Assembly: GCA_002727395.1 (NCBI GenBank)
Contig: PBWY01000109.1
Coordinates: 1 to 11,855, forward strand
Reading direction: 5' to 3'
Length of the DNA: 11,855 nucleotides
Source: Rhodospirillales bacterium
GTDB taxonomy: Bacteria; Pseudomonadota; Alphaproteobacteria; MPNO01; UBA2964
Part shown: in pieces, positions 6,767 through 11,855 of the stretch
Position numbering within the stretch: the stretch's first letter is position 1
Layout: each line of letters opens with the position of its first letter
Position numbers and translations under genes: made by a program
Notes under the pieces: generated by a model
Databases searched by the model: none
The model's input: only the letters and a program-made list of their open reading frames with translations
What the model was told of the DNA's origin: nothing

Positions 6767-7792
6767 TTATACCGTCCTTTCGTACCAATTTTTACTTCTA
6801 TTCACGAAATGAACAACTGATAGCATTATTGGGACCTCCACTAGGACGCCAACTACCGTTGCCAATGCCGCACCAGACTCAAAACCAAATAGCCCAATAG
6901 CTGCGGCGACTGCTAATTCAAAAAAATTACTCGCCCCTATCAAGGCGGAGGGCGCTGCAATGGAGTGATCAACGCCAAGTTTGCGATTAACTAGATATGC
7001 CAACCCAGAATTAAAATAAACCTGAATTATAATTGGTACTGCAAGCAGAAGAATGATGAGAGGTTGAGAAATAATCTGTTTTCCCTGAAACCCAAACAGT
7101 AAAACTATTGTTGCTAAGAGTGCTATAATTGAAAATGGGCGGAGGATTAAATTTATACGTTGAATAGCCTTCTCGCCGCCACTGCCCATCAGGTAAGTGC
7201 GGCAAAGTTGTGAAACAATAACTGGAGCTACAATATATATTAATACAGAGACTACTAATGTATTCCACGGGACAATGATCGAGGAAAGGCCGAGTAGTAA
7301 ACCAACAATTGGTGCAAAAGCAAAAATCATAATGACATCATTGAGTGCTACCTGTGTAAGGGTAAAATTTGGTTCTCCTTTGGTGAGATGGCTCCACACA
7401 AAAACCATTGCCGTGCAGGGTGCGGCGGCTAATATTATAAGTCCTGCAATGTAGGACTCTATCTGATCACCCGGGAGCATCCCTCGGAATAAATAACCGA
7501 TAAAGAAAAGGCCTAAAAGAGCCATAGAAAACGGCTTTATCGCCCAATTAATAAAAAGTGTAACCGCAATTCCCCGCCATTGACTTCTTACCTGCTGCAG
7601 TGCGCCAAAATCAATCTTCAATAACATTGGTAAGATCATTAACCATATAAGGATAGCTATTGGAATGTTCACTGTTGCAAATTCAGCTTCACCAAGAATT
7701 TTAAAGACATGGGGAAAAAAGTCTCCAAATGTTATTCCTACAAAGATCGATAAAATGACCCAAACTGATAAATAACGTTCAAATTTAGCCAT
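6767..7792 (-). CDS. acr3: ACR3-family arsenite efflux transporter
   Basis: A ten-helix inner-membrane carrier of the BART superfamily that expels As(III), usually with the proton motive force. Numbering from the longer GTG start, the signature AAAPCTAMVFVWSHLTKGEP (128-147) contains the essential cysteine (C131), and GASNFFELAVAAAIG (291-305) contains the conserved Glu (E297); both match the functional residues of characterised ACR3 proteins. Full length (341-346 aa; family about 350), so likely active. Start: GTG 7807 gives MSGVSMAKFERYLS, but ATG 7792 gives MAKFERYLSVW, which fits the usual ACR3 N-terminus, with GTGG 7 nt upstream; I prefer 7792. No arsR, arsC or arsH is adjacent, so the gene stands outside a normal ars operon. 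It is divergent from the decarboxylase-like gene. Confidence 0.93.
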   Translation of the reverse strand: MAKFERYLSVWVILSIFVGITFGDFFPHVFKILGEAEFATVNIPIAILIWLMILPMLLKIDFGALQQVRSQWRGIAVTLFINWAIKPFSMALLGLFFIGYLFRGMLPGDQIESYIAGLIILAAAPCTAMVFVWSHLTKGEPNFTLTQVALNDVIMIFAFAPIVGLLLGLSSIIVPWNTLVVSVLIYIVAPVIVSQLCRTYLMGSGGEKAIQRINLILRPFSIIALLATIVLLFGFQGKQIISQPLIILLLAVPIIIQVYFNSGLAYLVNRKLGVDHSIAAPSALIGASNFFELAVAAAIGLFGFESGAALATVVGVLVEVPIMLSVVHFVNRSKNWYERTV

Positions 7793-7987
7793 ACTTACGC
7801 CACTCACTTCCGATTTAACTCAAAGTAATTAATATGGAGCTGACTACATTAGGGAGACTCCGGTAACAAGAGCGAATTTCTAGTGTTTAAACTGAAAAGA
7901 CTTAGGTGAATATTGGAAGATCTTATACGAAACAAGAAATTAACATTTTTATATACCCTTCAAATGCGCCACAAACGACATTTTTTA

Positions 7988-8017
7988 TTGAGAAATTCGA
8001 TAAAACTTCAATATACT
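7988..8017 (+). promoter_or_regulatory. Candidate sigma-70 promoter of the decarboxylase-like gene
   Basis: TTGAGA (7988-7993), an 18-bp spacer and TATACT (8012-8017), one mismatch from the TATAAT consensus. Start of transcription would be near 8024, leaving an 80-nt leader. The rest of the 7793-8104 gap shows only the palindrome at 8075-8086 and no RNA gene. Confidence 0.5.
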
Positions 8018-8074
8018 TAATACTTGAGCCCTGCTCTTTTTCTAATGCACATCACTGACAGGCTCTTTTAATCT

Positions 8075-8086
8075 GGTTAATTAACC
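8075..8086. promoter_or_regulatory. Perfect 12-bp palindrome in the leader (possible operator)
   Basis: GGTTAATTAACC is a perfect inverted repeat lying between the candidate promoter and the ribosome site, 18 bp before the GTG start. Placement suits a repressor acting as a roadblock; no family is recognised. Confidence 0.3.
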
Positions 8087-8093
8087 CAAATAC

Positions 8094-8098
8094 AGGAG
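8094..8098 (+). promoter_or_regulatory. Ribosome binding site deciding a GTG start
   Basis: AGGAG lies 6 nt before GTG 8105, the best Shine-Dalgarno on the plus strand here. It fixes the non-ATG start. Confidence 0.65.
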
Positions 8099-8104
8099 AA
8101 TACA

Positions 8105-9100
8105 GTGAGCAATATCGCGATGACAGTGGCATGCGGCCACTACGACCACATGGAAGCCCTTTCACGAGGTATTGTTCAACCCACTGGAATTGATGTTACT
8201 TATTTGGCGAACGAGTCTCCTCCAGAAATTTTTGCAAGAATGATTAAAACGAGTGCTTTTGATATCTCAGAAATGTCCCTAGCTATGTACTTCACCCTTA
8301 AAAGTAAAGGAAAGTTTCCATATATAGCCTTACCAGTTTTTCCGTGCAGAGTATTTCGTCATTCATATATTTATGTGAACCGTGATTCTGACATTACCAC
8401 CCCTAAGGACTTGGAAGGGAAAAATATTGGTGTTCAACAATACAGACAAACAGCCGCCACCTGGATCCGAGGTATCCTACAAAATGAATATCATGTGGAT
8501 ATGTCGGGTATGAGGTTTATTGAAGGAGGCGTGAATGTCTCCCGTCCTCCAGACAAAGATCTGGATATTCTGCCAGACAAAACTATTAAGATCGAACCCG
8601 CGCCAGAAGGTAAATCAATTAATGACCTTTTAGAAGATGGCTCGGTGGACGCTTATTTTGGCGCCCGACAACCAAAGTGTTACATGACCCACGATAACAT
8701 CGTTCGTCTCTTCCCGGACTATCGCAAAGAGGAACGCAAATTCTTCGACCGCACGGGTATCTTTCCCATTATGCACTGCCTAGTGATGAAAGAAGAAATG
8801 CACATCAAACACCCCTGGATAGCAGAGAATATGATAAAAGCATTTGAAGAATCCAAGCAGTGGGCTCTGGATCGGATGCGGTTTACAGGAACCATCCGGT
8901 ACATGGTCCCCTGGTTGAACCATGAAATAGAAGAAATTAACGAAATGTTCCCAAACGGGGATCCATACCCGTTAGGAGTGGAAGCCAATCGTAAGACTCT
9001 TGAAACACTATTAAACTACTTGGTGGATCAAACTTTCGTTGAAACCCAACATCCAAGACTAGAGGATATGTTTACCCCGATAGTTGGGTGGGCCGAGTGA
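8105..9100 (+). CDS. 4,5-dihydroxyphthalate decarboxylase-like protein (PBP2 fold)
   Basis: 331 residues with the periplasmic-binding-protein type 2 fold of the Pht5/PhtD group (also labelled ABC substrate-binding protein in databases). Recognisable parts: the opening IAMTVACGHYDHMEAL (4-19), IFARMIKTSAFDISEMSLAMY (42-62), LPVFPCRVFRHSYIYVNRDS (76-95), PKDLEGKNIGVQQYRQTA (100-117), YFGARQP (184-190) and FPIMHCLVMKEE (220-231). There is no signal peptide, so it acts in the cytoplasm and is more likely an enzyme than a transport binding protein. The characterised relative decarboxylates 4,5-dihydroxyphthalate to protocatechuate; the substrate here is unproven since no other phthalate genes are near. 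It is a single-gene unit with promoter 7988-8017 and a strong terminator at the stop codon. GTG start supported by AGGAG. Confidence 0.85.
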   Translation: MSNIAMTVACGHYDHMEALSRGIVQPTGIDVTYLANESPPEIFARMIKTSAFDISEMSLAMYFTLKSKGKFPYIALPVFPCRVFRHSYIYVNRDSDITTPKDLEGKNIGVQQYRQTAATWIRGILQNEYHVDMSGMRFIEGGVNVSRPPDKDLDILPDKTIKIEPAPEGKSINDLLEDGSVDAYFGARQPKCYMTHDNIVRLFPDYRKEERKFFDRTGIFPIMHCLVMKEEMHIKHPWIAENMIKAFEESKQWALDRMRFTGTIRYMVPWLNHEIEEINEMFPNGDPYPLGVEANRKTLETLLNYLVDQTFVETQHPRLEDMFTPIVGWAE

Positions 9101-9112
9101 AACGGCCCTTTT
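9090..9112 (+). terminator. Rho-independent terminator
   Basis: GGGCCG (9090-9095) pairs with CGGCCC (9103-9108) around a 7-nt loop and is followed at once by TTTTTATT. The stop codon TGA (9098-9100) lies in the loop, so the terminator overlaps the end of the coding sequence. Confidence 0.85.
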
Positions 9113-9256
9113 TATTAATACTCGTTACTACGAGAATTTCAGACTAAAATTTGGGATTTAGGGAATAGAAAAGTTTAATTTCACGTTTGCGGACACACTC
9201 TTTAATTATTCAGGTTATCCAAAAGGTTAAAAAATAAAGCCAAAAAAAAGCCAAAA

Positions 9257-9267
9257 CGACCAACTGA
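9257..9267. repeat. 11-bp direct repeat shared with the tRNA-Lys fragment
   Basis: CGACCAACTGA at 9257-9267 occurs again at 9394-9404, inside the tRNA-Lys fragment (the 3' anticodon-stem, variable-loop and first T-stem bases). Both copies have the same orientation and lie 137 bp apart, with the GGTACC cluster between them. It may be a second recombinase site or a decayed older junction. Confidence 0.5.
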
Positions 9268-9269
9268 CT

Positions 9270-9319
9270 CTTTTGGTACCAAAAGTAAACCGAGAGATTT
9301 TGGTACCAAAGCTGGTACC
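9270..9319. repeat. Cluster of three GGTACC-centred palindromes
   Basis: CTTTTGGTACCAAAAG (9270-9285) is a perfect 16-bp palindrome; TTTGGTACCAAA (9299-9310) is a second with the same core; a third bare GGTACC lies at 9314-9319. Centre spacings are 27 and 12 bp. A small hairpin AGCCT-AGAAA-AGGCT follows (9321-9335). Repeated identical palindromes in a non-coding region point to a DNA-binding protein array next to the presumed att site. The whole 9113-9366 stretch holds no supported gene. Confidence 0.6.
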
Positions 9320-9366
9320 GAGCCTAGAAAAGGCTTTAAGAAATGCGGCTAAATCATTGAAATTAT

Positions 9367-9411
9367 TGGTGGGCCCGGCAGGATTCGAACCTGCGACCAA
9401 CTGATTAAAAG
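9367..9411 (-). other. 3' fragment of tRNA-Lys(UUU): probable attachment site of an integrated element
   Basis: Read on the minus strand: anticodon loop CTTTTAA (9411-9405, anticodon TTT), 3' anticodon stem TCAGT, variable loop TGGTC, T-arm GCAGG-TTCGAAT-CCTGC (9394-9378), acceptor 3' strand CGGGCCC, A73 and an encoded CCA (9369-9367). It closely matches the 3' half of bacterial tRNA-Lys. The sequence before it (9412 onward) has no matching ACTGA anticodon stem, D-arm or acceptor 5' strand, so the gene is cut exactly at the anticodon loop and cannot make a tRNA. Such 3' fragments are the usual scar left when a tyrosine integrase inserts an element into a tRNA gene. In that model the chromosome lies below 9367 and the element above 9411, with the intact tRNA-Lys beyond the right edge. 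Confidence 0.85.
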
Positions 9412-9477
9412 GCGTAAAATGCCCTTAAAAAAACCAAATGTTATCAATATGAGCAGGGGGTATGGGTGGGAATATTT

Positions 9478-11855
9478 TTAGAACGCAGACCGTTTTCCCG
9501 GACATCTTTTAAGGGCGAGCTTCCAAGCTTTACTCAACCGCTCGAAATCTGCCTTGACGGTTCCAATTTTAAATCGATCAAGATATCCGTCATCTTTCAC
9601 TCCATTAAATGCAGTTATCCGGAATGCTGTGTTATTGATTTTCCGAAGATCTAGGTCCTTCGATCGCTTCCCGCCTTTCGTGTTTCCTTTATAGCGGTTT
9701 ACGACACATGGTTCTTTTTCGACCCATATTTCTGCGCTAATTAATGAATTTTTTCGATCAAAGTACCAATTTTTATTTCGTTCGATTTTGCCGCCGGTTT
9801 TACCAGTTGTGGAGTAATTTAAGACCTGCTCTATAAGACTCTTTTCCCTCTTTAGATAGTCCGTCCTAATATATTTAAAAAAATCATTTGCGGACTCTCT
9901 CGCCTGTTTTCTGATGGCATACGTCTGACCCTGCCAGTCCTTACCTGGGTTTTTGTGTGCCAAAAAGGCTAGACTGCCTAATTTTTGCTTCAGATTCTTA
10001 TCATCGGGCGAAAAACTCTCAAGGACCAGATATTGACGAGAACCATTTTGGTAAACCGAAAGGCAATAAATGGCATTATCTATTGTCTCAGAGCACGGTC
10101 GCTTATCTCTGACAGTCAAAGGGGGCGGTGGGTGATTTAGGTTTCTATTTGCGTAGTCAAGCCCATAAACAAATCCAATAACCGTTGCATCCTCATAGCT
10201 AGGAAACTCACTCGACCTGATAGCAAAATAATCATCCTTGAACATCCACTCTATGGGTACCCGATGCCAACCAGTGCGCAAGTATCTTTCGTAGGGTTTT
10301 GCGGAGTAGCTTACATTACGTGGTAAAATATCGCTTTCCATATGAAATCTTTTGTCCACGAACCAATGGCGCCACTGTCGAGCTCGCCAGTTACCGGAAA
10401 TACGGCGACTATTTTGTTTCAGGACTTTAGCTTTAGCAGACCTCTTCTCAGCCTGAACACGCAACGCTTCTCTTTTCTTAAATTCTTTGTCAGCCCGATC
10501 GTGAAATTGAATATATTCGCCTTTAGACGCTGGGGTTCGCAATACCCGTTCTAATTCTCGGCAACTGTCTTGAGATATCTGTTCGCAATGCCTCCTTAAG
10601 CGGGTTATCGCCGGGTGCTCCGCGTTGTGATGGTCGGGAGAGCGACCGAGCAATTGGTTACACTGCTCCACTGTAACACCATCATTTCTGAGCAGCCGGA
10701 TCTCTTTTTTGTACTTGGGATCGAAACTGCTCCCGTCTAGTTTAAGCGCCTTCGCACAAATGGGCGCATAATTTTTTTTCGTTGGCTTTGGACTTTTATT
10801 TTTTACTTCGGGGTTTAGGTTGGGTCGTTGCGCATCTGCCACCAAAAAGCTCTCCGACTTTTTCGCTGCTGCAAAGCTTTGCAAGATATATTTTCTCTGC
10901 GCCTCTATATCCCGCGGTAAATTTGCCTTTTTTCGAGCTCTCTCAAGTGCTGATTTAATTCTTAATGCCCGAGATTGATCGCCAGGCTCATACTTGCCGT
11001 CCTTTATGTAGGCCACGACTTGCTTTCCATTTGGGGCAATCAATAAAAATTCTCCAACAATACGCAGATTTTTCCACCGAGCGACCCGGATCAGATCGCC
11101 TTTTTTCGAATTGAGCGTACCCCAACCCGTTATTTTACCGTCTTTCCATTCGCCCTCGTATCGATCACCATTCTTTTTCCATTTTATTTGTCCCCAGCCG
11201 TCTCTCTTCCCGTTCGTGAACTGCCCGATGTATCTATTGCCAGACTTTTTCCAGTGGTAAATTCCCCAACCATTTTTCCTATTATTTTTAAAATGACCGA
11301 TATACCTATTGCCAGATTTTTTCCAATGATAAATTCCCCAACCATTTCTTTTATTGTTTGAGTACTGCCCCTCGACCCGACTTCCCGACTTTTGAAAATT
11401 TTGTTCGCCCCAACCATGTCTTTTACCCTTACGGAATTCTCCGGAATATGCACCCTTAACTCCCGCACATTGGTCCCATAGTCTGATTTCAATATTTGTA
11501 TCACACGCCGGCAATGTACGCCTTTTAATGTCTGCCCGTTGCCTAGATTCTAATCTATTCCGCAATCTACGTAACAAGTCACCATCATCAGACTTTTCGC
11601 TACCACTAACCCTGCCGCCCGCAAGTTTCGCTGAGACTTCCCTAAATACCGCAGTCCTTATATCCATTATTTTTTTACCAGCGGAATGCCCTTTAAAGCG
11701 TGCAATACCAATTGTTCGAGCTATGCGTCTAGAAACATCATATACCCTTGCCCCGCCCCTAAATATTATCCTTCCCTTTTGTTGTTCCGATAAACTGTCC
11801 AGCGTCAGCGTAACGATCATGAAATAGTTAATCTCACACTTTCGGCTAGCCTTAA
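9478..11855 (-). CDS. Large MORN-repeat protein with unrecognised C-terminal half (5' end possibly outside window)
   Basis: From ATG 11820 the protein has 780 residues, but the frame is open to the window edge (11 more codons, ending ...KCEINYF before that Met) and ATG 11820 has no ribosome site, so the true N-terminus probably lies to the right. Residues 1-70 look β-rich then helical (GRIIFRGGARVYDVSRRIAR). Residues 125-244 are five exact 24-residue MORN repeats of the form Y-x-G-x(3)-N/D-G-K-x(2)-G-W-G. MORN arrays often bind lipids or serve as scaffolds. Residues 280-345 and 450-480 are Arg/Lys-rich helices or linkers. A Cys-containing segment (about 362-452: PICAKALKL, EQCNQLLG, RHCEQISQDSCRELERVL) follows. 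The last 280 residues appear to be a globular domain I do not recognise, ending KRCPGKRSAF. The protein is strongly basic. It lies just inside the presumed island boundary at the tRNA-Lys fragment. Confidence 0.8.
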   Translation of the reverse strand, partial: KASRKCEINYFMIVTLTLDSLSEQQKGRIIFRGGARVYDVSRRIARTIGIARFKGHSAGKKIMDIRTAVFREVSAKLAGGRVSGSEKSDDGDLLRRLRNRLESRQRADIKRRTLPACDTNIEIRLWDQCAGVKGAYSGEFRKGKRHGWGEQNFQKSGSRVEGQYSNNKRNGWGIYHWKKSGNRYIGHFKNNRKNGWGIYHWKKSGNRYIGQFTNGKRDGWGQIKWKKNGDRYEGEWKDGKITGWGTLNSKKGDLIRVARWKNLRIVGEFLLIAPNGKQVVAYIKDGKYEPGDQSRALRIKSALERARKKANLPRDIEAQRKYILQSFAAAKKSESFLVADAQRPNLNPEVKNKSPKPTKKNYAPICAKALKLDGSSFDPKYKKEIRLLRNDGVTVEQCNQLLGRSPDHHNAEHPAITRLRRHCEQISQDSCRELERVLRTPASKGEYIQFHDRADKEFKKREALRVQAEKRSAKAKVLKQNSRRISGNWRARQWRHWFVDKRFHMESDILPRNVSYSAKPYERYLRTGWHRVPIEWMFKDDYFAIRSSEFPSYEDATVIGFVYGLDYANRNLNHPPPPLTVRDKRPCSETIDNAIYCLSVYQNGSRQYLVLESFSPDDKNLKQKLGSLAFLAHKNPGKDWQGQTYAIRKQARESANDFFKYIRTDYLKREKSLIEQVLNYSTTGKTGGKIERNKNWYFDRKNSLISAEIWVEKEPCVVNRYKGNTKGGKRSKDLDLRKINNTAFRITAFNGVKDDGYLDRFKIGTVKADFERLSKAWKLALKRCPGKRSAF
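11089..11448 (-). repeat. Tandem 72-bp repeats encoding five MORN motifs
   Basis: Units: 11377-11448, 11305-11376, 11233-11304, 11161-11232 and 11089-11160 (first to last in the protein). The two central units encode an identical run of 14 residues (NGWGIYHWKKSGNR) from DNA differing at four of 42 positions, all synonymous third bases. The outer units are more diverged. Confidence 0.85.

Noticed and set aside
9113..9366. CRISPR array
   Set aside because: The repeated units are short palindromes with unequal spacing (27 and 12 bp), not uniform repeats with spacers, and no cas genes are present.
9411..9423. GGCGTAAAATGCC hairpin as terminator of the MORN gene
   Set aside because: On the minus strand one of five pairs is a mismatch, the stem is short, and the following T-run belongs to the tRNA anticodon loop.
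11184..11504. Second minus-strand frame of 106 residues with repeated segments
   Set aside because: It is an out-of-frame shadow of the MORN repeats; the periodicity comes from the 72-bp DNA units.

Overview
The window looks like a piece of an AT-rich alphaproteobacterial genome, probably a marine or soil Rhodospirillales-type lineage. This rests on the zinc-ribbon form of DinB, the DUF1185 'amino acid synthesis' protein, a DUF4174 protein, and a phthalate-decarboxylase-like protein without a signal peptide. No 16S or other marker is present, so the placement is inference.

Layout. (1) 1-139: 5' end of a minus-strand gene running off the left edge, preceded by a GC-rich, hairpin-dense leader (about 160-320). 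(2) 459-2560: a two-gene plus-strand unit, DUF1185 protein then full-length selO (protein AMPylator), 20 nt apart. (3) 2653-3992: two minus-strand membrane proteins, a small unknown one and an EamA/DMT exporter. (4) 4213-6091: dinB (Pol IV) with an N-terminal zinc ribbon, followed by a secreted DUF4174 protein that starts with TTG. (5) 6162-6550: two tiny minus-strand genes of unknown function. (6) 6767-7792: an orphan ACR3 arsenite exporter with no arsR or arsC beside it. (7) 8105-9100: a 4,5-dihydroxyphthalate-decarboxylase-like protein with a clear promoter, a 12-bp palindrome, an RBS and a strong intrinsic terminator. (8) 9109-9477: non-coding DNA holding a cluster of GGTACC palindromes and a 3' fragment of a tRNA-Lys(UUU) gene cut at the anticodon loop. 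(9) 9478-right edge: a large minus-strand protein with five 24-residue MORN repeats and an unrecognised C-terminal half; its reading frame is still open at the edge.

Most of the window is ordinary housekeeping and accessory chromosome: redox/stress proteins (SelO, DinB, ACR3, EamA exporter) and small-molecule metabolism. The most notable structure is the truncated tRNA-Lys 3' end. It has the form of an integration scar (attL/attR) and suggests a chromosome/island junction at about 9411, with the island to the right. The MORN-repeat protein would then be island cargo. No integrase is visible in the window.
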